The position numbers and the translations under genes are program-made. DNA of 5,388 nucleotides from Limnohabitans sp. Rim8 (GTDB lineage Bacteria; Pseudomonadota; Gammaproteobacteria; Burkholderiales; Burkholderiaceae_C), in assembly GCA_945877725.1 (NCBI GenBank), contig CAMDXR010000226.1, forward strand, positions 1 to 5,388, read 5' to 3'. The notes below the pieces were generated by a model, which did no database searches, was not told the DNA's origin, and worked only from the letters and a program-made list of their open reading frames with translations. Of this stretch, positions 1 through 5,388 are shown piece by piece. Numbering within the stretch: the first letter of the stretch is position 1; the number at the start of each line of letters is the position of its first letter.

Positions 1-255
1 CCTTTTACCGTTTAAAGACAAGCGCCGCACCAGCGTGTCCACGCCCAGATGACCTTTTTCCCGCATGGCCACCATCGCACCAATGTAGGTCAACCAAATG
101 AAGCAATAACGTGACATTTCATCTGAAATGGAGATGCCCGAATTAAAGCCATACCGCAGCACCACATTGCCAAAGACCATGAGGACCATAGCCACCAAGC
201 AAACCACAACCAGCAGTTCCAGTAATTTGAAAAATGAATCAATGAATCTTTGCAA
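1..255 (-). CDS. TRAP transporter small permease (DctQ family), N-terminal part
   Basis: This is the start of the small membrane subunit of a tripartite ATP-independent periplasmic (TRAP) transporter, which works in the inner membrane with a large DctM permease and a periplasmic DctP binding protein to import organic or sugar acids using an ion gradient. The 85 visible residues show a hydrophobic helix at about 11-32, the DctQ-like 'GNVVLRYGFN' stretch at 29-38, the conserved 'SDEMSRY' at 44-50, a second helix at about 51-64, and 'REKGHLGVD' at 65-73, the typical DctQ signature. The gene runs off the left edge, so the C-terminal half is unseen, as are the dctM and dctP partners expected beyond it. 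The start is taken as TTG at 255-253 because an AAGGGAG ribosome site lies 6 bases upstream and the next in-frame ATG is residue 23, inside the first helix. It follows the regulator gene by 14 bases and is probably co-transcribed with it. The transported substrate is not visible; a sugar acid is inferred from the neighbours. Confidence 0.88.
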   Translation of the reverse strand, partial: MQRFIDSFFKLLELLVVVCLVAMVLMVFGNVVLRYGFNSGISISDEMSRYCFIWLTYIGAMVAMREKGHLGVDTLVRRLSLNGKR

Positions 256-261
256 ACTCGG

Positions 262-268
262 CTCCCTT
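262..268 (-). promoter_or_regulatory. Ribosome binding site of the TRAP small permease gene
   Basis: On the minus strand this reads AAGGGAG, a strong Shine-Dalgarno match, starting 2 bases after the regulator's TAA stop and ending 6 bases before the TTG codon. It decides the non-ATG start of the permease gene and suggests translation close behind the regulator's stop. Confidence 0.7.
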
Positions 269-269
269 T

Positions 270-1049
270 TTACGCGACGACAACTTCAAGACGGTTTTTC
301 GATCTTGATTTTGATTTGATAGGGGTGGCACGACCTGAAACTCCGGGTAATTTACGCCGGGAGGCCAGCACTTGATCGATGTCCACACTGGCACCTTGGA
401 TCAAAACCATGATGGCACGCTCGGCTTTGGCAGGGTTACGAGCAATCACGGCATTGAGCACCGCGCGGTGCAAAGGCAAGGACTTTTTTGTGCCATCTTT
501 GATGCGGGTTGATATTTCAAAACTGGTACGCAACAAGGCATTCAAAGCCTTGCTCATCTGTACCAGCATGCGGTTATGCGATGCCTTAAGCAAGCCTTCA
601 TGAAAGCGAAGGTCGTGTGTGACGTAATCTCCGCCCACCTCAACCGCTTGCTTCATTCCCGCATAGGCCTCTTCAATGTAGGCAATGTCTTGGGCTGTGG
701 CACGTTCGGCCGCCAGACGCACCGCAGCTGGCTCGACCACGCGACGAAGTTCTTGCAAATCCTTCAAAAAATCAGGGGTCAAACCGCATTGAGCTTGCCA
801 TGCGACCACATCGGGATCGAACCAATTCCAGTGGGCATCTGGCAAAACACGGGTGCCCACTTTGGGCCCGGTAAACAACAAGCCCTTGGCCACCAGCGAT
901 TTGATGACCTCACGTACCACGGTTCGACTGACACCAAATTCTTCACACAAAAGGGGTTCAGGCGGCAAGCTTGCGCCCACTGCATAGCGGCCAGACAAAA
1001 TGGCTTGACCCAATAAATCGAGGGTGTGTCTGTGAAAATTTTTGATCAT
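270..1049 (-). CDS. GntR-family transcription regulator with FCD domain, DgoR-like
   Basis: This is a 259-residue cytoplasmic DNA-binding regulator. A winged helix-turn-helix occupies about residues 6-70, with the recognition part around 'CEEFGVSRTVVREVIKSL' (35-52). The motif 'WNWFDPDVVAWQ' (74-85) links it to an all-helical FCD ligand-binding domain (about 95-230). In order and sequence this is close to Escherichia coli DgoR, the D-galactonate repressor (recalled comparison, not an alignment). FCD metal ligands D146, H150 and H194 are visible, but the usual last histidine near 215 is replaced by Leu/Ile, as I recall it also is in DgoR. A basic tail rich in Lys, Arg and Ser (231-254) extends the C-terminus. 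ATG at 1049 is chosen because it gives normal GntR length before the helix-turn-helix, although its ribosome site is weak. It leads the TRAP genes and is divergent from the dehydratase, so it probably represses both units and responds to a sugar acid or derivative. The effector is unknown. Confidence 0.9.
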   Translation of the reverse strand: MIKNFHRHTLDLLGQAILSGRYAVGASLPPEPLLCEEFGVSRTVVREVIKSLVAKGLLFTGPKVGTRVLPDAHWNWFDPDVVAWQAQCGLTPDFLKDLQELRRVVEPAAVRLAAERATAQDIAYIEEAYAGMKQAVEVGGDYVTHDLRFHEGLLKASHNRMLVQMSKALNALLRTSFEISTRIKDGTKKSLPLHRAVLNAVIARNPAKAERAIMVLIQGASVDIDQVLASRRKLPGVSGRATPIKSKSRSKNRLEVVVA

Positions 1050-1083
1050 TCAACGTCGCTGGCAATTTGCTTATCATATGATG

Positions 1084-1112
1084 ATTGAATGCCTCAACAT
1101 GACTCTGGTAAA
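1084..1112 (-). promoter_or_regulatory. Candidate sigma-70 promoter of the regulator-transporter operon
   Basis: On the minus strand a TTTACC -35-like box (1112-1107) is followed after 17 bases by a TTCAAT -10-like box (1089-1084); each matches 4 of 6 consensus bases. Transcription would begin near 1077, about 28 bases before the regulator's ATG. The -35 box overlaps the inverted repeat at 1106-1114. The call rests on inspection only. Confidence 0.3.
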
Positions 1113-1114
1113 CC
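1106..1114. promoter_or_regulatory. Candidate GntR/FCD operator overlapping the regulator's promoter
   Basis: TGGTAAACC contains GGT and ACC as an inverted repeat around a 2-base centre. It resembles the core of the ExuR/UxuR-type FCD operator (TGGTATACC). It covers the candidate -35 box of the minus-strand promoter, so binding would block the regulator's own transcription. The site is short and could arise by chance. Confidence 0.3.
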
Positions 1115-1177
1115 CTAATGATCCATGAATCAAGCGAAGACAGATCAAGCTGATGTCGCTGGCTTTACAAGCAGTTC

Positions 1178-1205
1178 TTGTTTTTCTAAGGTCATACGAT
1201 AGTAT
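1178..1205 (+). promoter_or_regulatory. Candidate sigma-70 promoter of the dehydratase operon
   Basis: TTGTTT (1178-1183) and TAGTAT (1200-1205) are separated by 16 bases; the -10 matches 4 of 6 and the -35 matches 3 of 6. Transcription would begin near 1212, leaving a leader of about 36 bases before the ATG at 1248. This placement argues against the upstream GTG at 1215 as the start. A weak -35 suits a regulated promoter, but the call rests on inspection only. Confidence 0.3.
1189..1199. promoter_or_regulatory. Candidate FadR-subfamily operator in the dehydratase promoter
   Basis: AGGTCATACGA matches the FadR/FCD-subfamily consensus TNGTNNNACNA at every fixed position except the first base. 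It lies wholly between the candidate -35 and -10 boxes of the plus-strand promoter, a classic place for repression. Its GT-to-AC spacing of 3 bases differs from the 2 bases at 1106-1114, so the two sites may not both be real targets of one protein. Confidence 0.35.
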
Positions 1206-1247
1206 TTTCTTAATGTGCCCACAATTCATGCAACCCGGACATCGACC

Positions 1248-2984
1248 ATGAGCAACACCCCACGCAAAAAACCTGAAGAGCTACGCAGTCAGCAATGGTT
1301 TGGCAGACAAGACCGCGATGGTTTTGCTTACAGAAGCTGGGTCAAAGGCAAGGGCGTCCCTCATGACCAATTCGATGGACGACCTGTCATCGGCATTTGC
1401 AACACGTTCAGCGAATTAACCCCTTGTAATTCGCACTTCAGAACGCTGGCAGAACAAGTCAAGATTGGGGTTTATGAAGCGGGTGGTTTTCCGCTCGAAT
1501 TTCCAGTCATGTCCTTAGGCGAAACTTTGCTTCGCCCTACTGCCATGCTGTATAGAAACCTGGCCAGCATGGACGTGGAGGAAAGCATTCGCGGCAATCC
1601 GATTGATGGCGTGGTGCTGCTGATGGGCTGCGACAAGACCACCCCATCGCTTCTGATGGGGGCATCCAGTGCAGGCCTGCCCACCATTGGTGTGTCAGGC
1701 GGCCCCATGCTGAACGGCAAGTGGCGCGGCCAAGAACTTGGCTCAGGTACAGGGGTCTGGAGCATGAGCGAACAGGTTCGTGCAGGCACCTTGAAGCTGC
1801 AAGATTTTTTTGAAGCCGAAAGTTGCATGCACCGCAGCCATGGCCATTGCATGACCATGGGCACAGCCAGCACCATGGCCAGCATGGTGGAGGCACTGGG
1901 CATTGGTCTGCCTGGCAATGCGGCCTACCCTGCGGTCGACGGTCGCCGCAACGTGCTGGCGCGAGAGGCGGGGCGGCGCATTGTGGAGATGGTGCACACC
2001 GATCAAACCATCAGCAAAGTACTTACGCGCGAAGCCTTTGAAAACGCCATCCGCACCCTGGCGGCCATCGGGGGATCGACCAACGCCGTGATCCACTTGA
2101 TCGCCATTGCGGGGCGTCTGGGCCTGAAGCTGACGGTGGATGACTTCGAACGCTTGGGCAGTGAACTGCCTTGCTTGCTGAACTTGCAGCCCTCTGGCGA
2201 ACACCTGATGGAAGACTTTTGCTACGCCGGAGGTTTGCCCGTGGTCATGAAAGAGATCGAGCACCTGCTGCACAAGGACATCATCACGGTCACGGGCAAA
2301 AGTGTGTCTGAAAACATTGCCAAAGCTGAGAACTACGACCCCCGTGTGATCAAAAAATTTGATGCGCCCTTTAAAGAAAAAGCGGGTATTGCCATTTTGC
2401 GTGGCAACCTGGCCCCTCGCGGCGCGGTCATCAAACCCAGCGCGGCCACGCCCGCCTTGATGGTTCACACTGGGCGTGCCGTGGTGTTTGAGGACAGCCA
2501 TGACTTTCACAAACGCATTGACGACGACAACTTGGATGTGGATGAAAACTGCATACTGGTGCTGAAAAATTGCGGTCCCAAAGGCTACCCCGGCATGGCC
2601 GAAGTGGGCAACATGCCACTGCCCCCCAAAGTGCTGCGCAAAGGCATTACGGACATGGTGCGCATCAGCGATGCCCGAATGAGTGGCACGGCCTATGGCA
2701 CTGTGGTGCTGCACACCACACCCGAAGCAGCGGCTGGCGGCCCCCTGGCGGTGGTGCAAAACGGTGACATGATCGAACTGAACGTACCCGAGCGCAGACT
2801 GCAATTGCTCATCAGCGACGAAGAGTTGGCTAGACGCCTCAGCCAATGGACCGCCCCCGAACCCGCCATGCAATCGGGCTACTGGAAGCTGTACATCGAC
2901 CACGTTTTACAAGCCGACGAAGGGGCCGACATGGACTTTTTAGTCGGACAACGCGGTGCTGCGGTGCCCAAAGACAACCACTGA
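1248..2984 (+). CDS. IlvD/EDD-family sugar-acid dehydratase (L-arabinonate dehydratase type)
   Basis: This 578-residue cytoplasmic [2Fe-2S] enzyme should remove water from an aldonate to give a 2-keto-3-deoxy acid. It closely resembles Rhizobium leguminosarum L-arabinonate dehydratase (about 579 residues) along its whole length (recalled comparison). Visible features, numbered from the ATG at 1248: cluster cysteines C60 ('SELTPC'), C128 ('MGCDKTTPS') and C201 ('HGHCMTMGTAS'); K130, the lysine expected to be carbamylated and to help bind Mg2+; E92, D129 and E452 as further metal ligands; and S479 in 'DARMSGTAYG', the catalytic base. 'GNLAPRGAV' (386-394) and 'NCGPKGYPGMAEVGNM' (441-456) are further family motifs. 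ATG at 1248 gives the family's usual length; an in-frame GTG at 1215 would add 11 residues but sits almost on the predicted transcription start. Neither start has a strong ribosome site. True biosynthetic IlvD is less likely because the whole sequence follows the sugar-acid branch. Substrate could be L-arabinonate, D-xylonate, L-fuconate, D-galactonate or similar. Likely co-transcribed with the dehydrogenase 16 bases downstream. Confidence 0.92.
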   Translation: MSNTPRKKPEELRSQQWFGRQDRDGFAYRSWVKGKGVPHDQFDGRPVIGICNTFSELTPCNSHFRTLAEQVKIGVYEAGGFPLEFPVMSLGETLLRPTAMLYRNLASMDVEESIRGNPIDGVVLLMGCDKTTPSLLMGASSAGLPTIGVSGGPMLNGKWRGQELGSGTGVWSMSEQVRAGTLKLQDFFEAESCMHRSHGHCMTMGTASTMASMVEALGIGLPGNAAYPAVDGRRNVLAREAGRRIVEMVHTDQTISKVLTREAFENAIRTLAAIGGSTNAVIHLIAIAGRLGLKLTVDDFERLGSELPCLLNLQPSGEHLMEDFCYAGGLPVVMKEIEHLLHKDIITVTGKSVSENIAKAENYDPRVIKKFDAPFKEKAGIAILRGNLAPRGAVIKPSAATPALMVHTGRAVVFEDSHDFHKRIDDDNLDVDENCILVLKNCGPKGYPGMAEVGNMPLPPKVLRKGITDMVRISDARMSGTAYGTVVLHTTPEAAAGGPLAVVQNGDMIELNVPERRLQLLISDEELARRLSQWTAPEPAMQSGYWKLYIDHVLQADEGADMDFLVGQRGAAVPKDNH

Positions 2985-2988
2985 AATC

Positions 2989-2994
2989 AAGGGA
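2989..2994 (+). promoter_or_regulatory. Ribosome binding site of the DenD-like gene
   Basis: AAGGGA lies 6 bases before the ATG at 3001 and 4 bases after the dehydratase TGA stop. It fixes the start at 3001 rather than at an upstream in-frame codon at 2956 inside the dehydratase gene. Confidence 0.7.
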
Positions 2995-3000
2995 ATAACC

Positions 3001-4005
3001 ATGCGTATTTTGATCACCGGCGGTGCCGGCTTTCTGGGTGCCAGACTCGCCCGCGAAATTTTGAAACGTGGCCAACTCAATGGGCAAACGGTTGATGAGC
3101 TTGTCTTGGCCGATCTGTTTCCTGCCCCTGCCGACTTGCAAGCCGATGCGCGTGTCAAAAGCCACGCCGGGCCCATGCTGGAACAAGCTGATTTATTGAA
3201 GAGTGGCTTTGACGGTGTATTTCACTTGGCATCGGCAGTGTCCGGCGAATGCGAGCTCGATTTTGATCTGGGCATGCGCTCCAATGTCGACAGCACGCGG
3301 CTTCTGCTGGACAGTCTTCGCGCCTCCGGCAAAGTCTCTCGTTTGGTGTTTGCCAGTTCGGTCGCCGTGTTCGGCCCGGATGCGGCCAACCCCATGCCGG
3401 ACCGGGTGAGCGACAACACCCTGCCCTCGCCGCAAACCTCTTACGGCACCCACAAACTGATGCTCGAATATTTGGTGGCAGACTACACCCGCAAGGGGTT
3501 TATTGATGGCCGTGCCGCTCGTTTGATGACGGTGGCAGTGCGCCCCGGCAAGCCCAATGGGGCAGCTTCGTCTTTTTTCAGCGGCATTATTCGCGAGCCC
3601 TTAGCAGGCACCCACACCACCTGCCCAGTAGATGCAAATGTGTCTCACCCCTTGTCTTCACCCGGCACCACCATTCATGGCTTGATCACGGTATTTGAGG
3701 CCAGTCGCGAAGCCATGGGGGGGCGTCTGGCCCTGAACCTGCCTGGCTTGAACGTGACAGTCAGCCAAATGCTGGAAGCCCTAGAGAAAGTGGCCGGCCC
3801 TGCGGTTCGGGCGCGGGTGAAGTTCGAACGCGATGAACGCATTGCAGGCATCGTCAGCAATTGGGCCAAAGGGTCCACTTCGGATCGGGCCCATGCCTTG
3901 GGCCTCAAAGCGGACAACAGTTTTGAAGACATCATCCAACAATACATCGACGATTGCCGTGAACGGCCAGGATACCCTGCAGAGGCTTTGCGCGGCTTGA
4001 GCTAA
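3001..4005 (+). CDS. denD: NAD-dependent extended short-chain dehydrogenase, D-erythronate dehydrogenase (DenD) family
   Basis: This is a 334-residue cytoplasmic oxidoreductase. The N-terminal Rossmann fold carries 'TGGAGFLG' (6-13, GxxGxxG), an acidic D38 at the end of the second strand that favours NAD over NADP, 'VFHLAS' (73-78), 'FASSVAVFG' (117-125) and the catalytic pair Y148/K152 in 'YGTHK', with S119 or S120 completing the triad. 'VRPGKPNGAASSFFSGIIREP' (180-200) and 'LNLPGLNVTV' (245-254) are characteristic of the DenD group, which oxidises the C2 hydroxyl of D-erythronate to 2-oxo-tetronate. The family call is firm; the actual substrate is not, because typical denD neighbours (the DUF1537 kinase, OtnC aldolase/decarboxylase and OtnI isomerase) are absent from the window and the gene is instead paired with an aldonate dehydratase. 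It could act on a longer sugar acid, a 2-keto-3-deoxy acid, or an aldose or uronate, as related extended dehydrogenases do. It ends with TAA 44 bases from the end of the convergent deaminase-like gene. Confidence 0.85.
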   Translation: MRILITGGAGFLGARLAREILKRGQLNGQTVDELVLADLFPAPADLQADARVKSHAGPMLEQADLLKSGFDGVFHLASAVSGECELDFDLGMRSNVDSTRLLLDSLRASGKVSRLVFASSVAVFGPDAANPMPDRVSDNTLPSPQTSYGTHKLMLEYLVADYTRKGFIDGRAARLMTVAVRPGKPNGAASSFFSGIIREPLAGTHTTCPVDANVSHPLSSPGTTIHGLITVFEASREAMGGRLALNLPGLNVTVSQMLEALEKVAGPAVRARVKFERDERIAGIVSNWAKGSTSDRAHALGLKADNSFEDIIQQYIDDCRERPGYPAEALRGLS

Positions 4006-4049
4006 CTAGCCCAACTGCCAAGCATGCTGAGGCAACCAAAAGTATGGGG

Positions 4050-5336
4050 CTAAAAATGCGTGCTAATGGCCCCGCTGATCCGTCCATCGTCCTCAATCAG
4101 GGCCATCCAACGCCACTTATCAAAGGTCGTGCAGGGGTGGGAAATGCCCAAAGCCACTCGGTCACCGACTTGAGGCCACACCCCTTCTGGGGCAAAAGCC
4201 ATGTGGGCATGTTGGTCACTCAAGGCTTGGACTTTCCAGCTTTCAGGTGTCGCCTGAATCGGTTCAGCAACTTTTTGCGCCTTGGCCGCCCAACGCACAG
4301 GCATGGGCATGCATTGGTCAAAAGACAGATCTCGACGTCCGGCGCTCAATATAGCCAAGCCCGGTTCTGGCACCGATTGGACTTTGGCCCAAACCTCCAA
4401 TGCGGGTCGCAAGGAAGCACTCAAGCCCTCGCGCAACTCCACCAGTTTCAGGTAACGGGCGTAGTTCCAGTGGTCGTGGGTCAGGTAGCAGCCGGATCGC
4501 AAAACGCCCTGCACGGGTCGACTTTTGACTTGCAATTTGAGCAAGGGAATCACCAAATCGAACACGGCCGATCCCCCGGCCGAGAGCAACACTTCATCTC
4601 CGCCCCACAAGTTCAGGGCATCGATTTGCTGCACCAAAGATTTGACATTGCGCACCAGCCCGCTGATGGCTTCAATATCGTGCGCATTGTCACAACGCCC
4701 CAAACCGCCCTCGTAGCATTCAACACCGCCCAAACACACGGCATCGGATTCGTGCATGGCCTGCGCCAAGGCCAAGGCTTGCTCTTGCGTTCGGCAACCT
4801 GTACGGTAAGCATCGATGCCCAACTCCAGCAACACGTCCCAGCAACGAGGGCTTTGTCGGCGTTGCTTCCAATCGGCCAAACAGGCCAATTGCGCCAGCG
4901 AATCCACCAAAAAACAAACTCTCGCCTGGGGGTTTTGATTGAGCAGAAAGTTCAGTCCATCCAAGTCGGCATCGGACACCAACTGGTTGGCGATGATGGC
5001 GTTTTTAGCTCCTGCCGCCAAGCCTACGCGAAGTTGGTGTACGTTGGCAAAAGTCAAACCCCACGCCCCGGCCTGCAACTGCATGCGAAACAACTCGGGC
5101 GACAAAGTGGTCTTGCCGTGCGGTGCCAAGGCCACCCCTTTGCGCTGAACAAAATCCTGCATCCAGGTCAGGTTGTGCTGCAGGGCTGGGCGCCGCAAAA
5201 CAGCGACCGGGTAAGACAACACATCGTCCAGCAGATTCCAGCCCAATTGGCCCAGTTGCGACACTGCACAAGGGGTGGCCGTCAAAGGGTAGCCTTTGCA
5301 GCGTCCATCCAATACCAATTCAGGGTTCATGGCCAT
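4050..5336 (-). CDS. PLP-dependent D-serine dehydratase-like / amino acid deaminase (DSD1 family)
   Basis: This is a 428-residue cytoplasmic enzyme of PLP fold type III (alanine racemase-like barrel) with a C-terminal D-serine dehydratase-like domain. K75 in 'APHGKTTLSPELF' is the expected Schiff-base lysine. 'ECYEGGLG' (206-213) and 'LSAGGSAVFD' (251-260) are barrel motifs that should contact substrate and PLP phosphate. In the C-terminal domain 'LSDQHAHM' (372-379) and 'SHPCTTFDKW' (399-408) supply the conserved histidine and the H400-x-C402 pair that binds zinc in eukaryotic D-serine dehydratase and D-threo-3-hydroxyaspartate dehydratase (family knowledge). It probably eliminates water and ammonia from a D-3-hydroxyamino acid, giving a 2-oxo acid; a D-threonine aldolase-like reaction is the alternative. 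It is longer than the roughly 380-residue hydroxyaspartate enzymes, mostly through an N-terminal extension of about 40 residues. ATG at 5336 is chosen because AGAGAG lies a few bases upstream; ATG at 5330 is a close alternative. It converges on the DenD-like gene, so is probably a separate unit. Substrate is unknown. Confidence 0.85.
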   Translation of the reverse strand: MAMNPELVLDGRCKGYPLTATPCAVSQLGQLGWNLLDDVLSYPVAVLRRPALQHNLTWMQDFVQRKGVALAPHGKTTLSPELFRMQLQAGAWGLTFANVHQLRVGLAAGAKNAIIANQLVSDADLDGLNFLLNQNPQARVCFLVDSLAQLACLADWKQRRQSPRCWDVLLELGIDAYRTGCRTQEQALALAQAMHESDAVCLGGVECYEGGLGRCDNAHDIEAISGLVRNVKSLVQQIDALNLWGGDEVLLSAGGSAVFDLVIPLLKLQVKSRPVQGVLRSGCYLTHDHWNYARYLKLVELREGLSASLRPALEVWAKVQSVPEPGLAILSAGRRDLSFDQCMPMPVRWAAKAQKVAEPIQATPESWKVQALSDQHAHMAFAPEGVWPQVGDRVALGISHPCTTFDKWRWMALIEDDGRISGAISTHF

Positions 5337-5388
5337 TCACTCTCTTTATTTGATGCTCAATTTGTTCACGGATTTTCTCACTGTGATC
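5337..5388 (-). other. Upstream edge of the deaminase-like gene; possible end of another minus-strand gene
   Basis: These 52 bases hold the AGAGAG ribosome site of the deaminase-like gene. Two minus-strand frames stay open in from the right edge. One ends at TAA 11 bases before the ATG at 5336. The other reads a charged, helix-like tail ('SEKIREQIEHQIKRVNGHEP') and ends at TGA 5322-5320, inside the deaminase-like gene. Either could be the end of an upstream gene in the same operon; too little is visible to choose, and it may be non-coding. Confidence 0.25.

Noticed and set aside
576..1016. Open frame of 146 codons on the plus strand opposite the regulator
   Set aside because: It is antisense to the well-supported GntR/FCD gene, has no ribosome site and no recognisable protein features.
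1081..1128. Small frame of 15 codons upstream of the dehydratase, as a possible leader peptide
   Set aside because: It lacks a ribosome site, lies upstream of the likely promoter and overlaps the minus-strand promoter elements.
1129..1150. Direct repeat ATCAAGC at 1129-1135 and 1144-1150
   Set aside because: Two 7-base copies are too short to distinguish from chance, and they do not match an FCD operator.
1215..1247. GTG at 1215 as the dehydratase start
   Set aside because: It has no ribosome site, lies almost at the predicted transcription start and adds 11 residues not expected in the family; ATG at 1248 gives the usual length and cysteine positions.
1743..2903. Long open frame (386 codons) on the minus strand opposite the dehydratase
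   Set aside because: It is antisense to a gene with clear family motifs throughout. Its protein is rich in His, Gln and Val with no recognisable fold, as expected from the mirror of codon bias.
4021..4028. Palindrome AGCATGCT in the convergent intergenic region
   Set aside because: An 8-base palindrome with no promoter or partner site nearby is easily due to chance.
4007..4052. TAGCCC (4007-4012) and GGGCTA (4047-4052) as a bidirectional terminator between the convergent genes
   Set aside because: The stem is only 6 base pairs with a 34-base loop, and neither strand has a run of T after it. A small inner TGCC/GGCA pair does not rescue it. Termination here may need Rho.

Overview
The window looks like part of a carbohydrate-acid (aldonate) catabolism locus from a Gram-negative proteobacterium. 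Moderate GC content, the protein sequences and the gene set (FCD/GntR regulator, TRAP transporter, IlvD/EDD dehydratase, DenD-like dehydrogenase) fit Burkholderiales, probably the Comamonadaceae. The taxonomic placement is an inference from protein style, not a search result.

Layout. Positions 1-255 (minus) hold the first 85 residues of a TRAP transporter small permease (DctQ type), cut by the left edge. It begins with a TTG codon 14 bases after the stop of a GntR/FCD transcription regulator (270-1049, minus) that resembles the galactonate repressor DgoR. A 198-base divergent control region (1050-1247) separates the regulator from two plus-strand genes: an IlvD/EDD-family sugar-acid dehydratase of the L-arabinonate dehydratase type (1248-2984) and, 16 bases later, an extended short-chain dehydrogenase of the D-erythronate dehydrogenase (DenD) family (3001-4005). 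Converging on them is a minus-strand gene for a fold-type III, PLP-dependent D-serine dehydratase-like / amino acid deaminase protein (4050-5336). The last 52 bases lie upstream of that gene and may carry the end of another one.

How the genes may work together. The TRAP system would import a sugar acid. The FCD regulator, sensing the acid or a breakdown product, would control both its own transporter operon and the divergent enzyme operon; candidate operators overlap candidate promoter elements on both sides of the control region. The dehydratase would convert an aldonate to a 2-keto-3-deoxy acid, and the DenD-like enzyme would do an NAD-dependent oxidation. The exact substrate and the order of the two enzyme steps cannot be read from the sequence, because a 2-keto-3-deoxy acid no longer has the C2 hydroxyl that DenD enzymes oxidise. 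The deaminase-like gene converges on this cluster and is probably a separate transcription unit.

All complete genes look intact, with their key catalytic residues present. I saw no mobile element, RNA gene, CRISPR array or clear rho-independent terminator. I found no clear evidence of a wholly new system; the most open questions are the pathway logic and the substrate.
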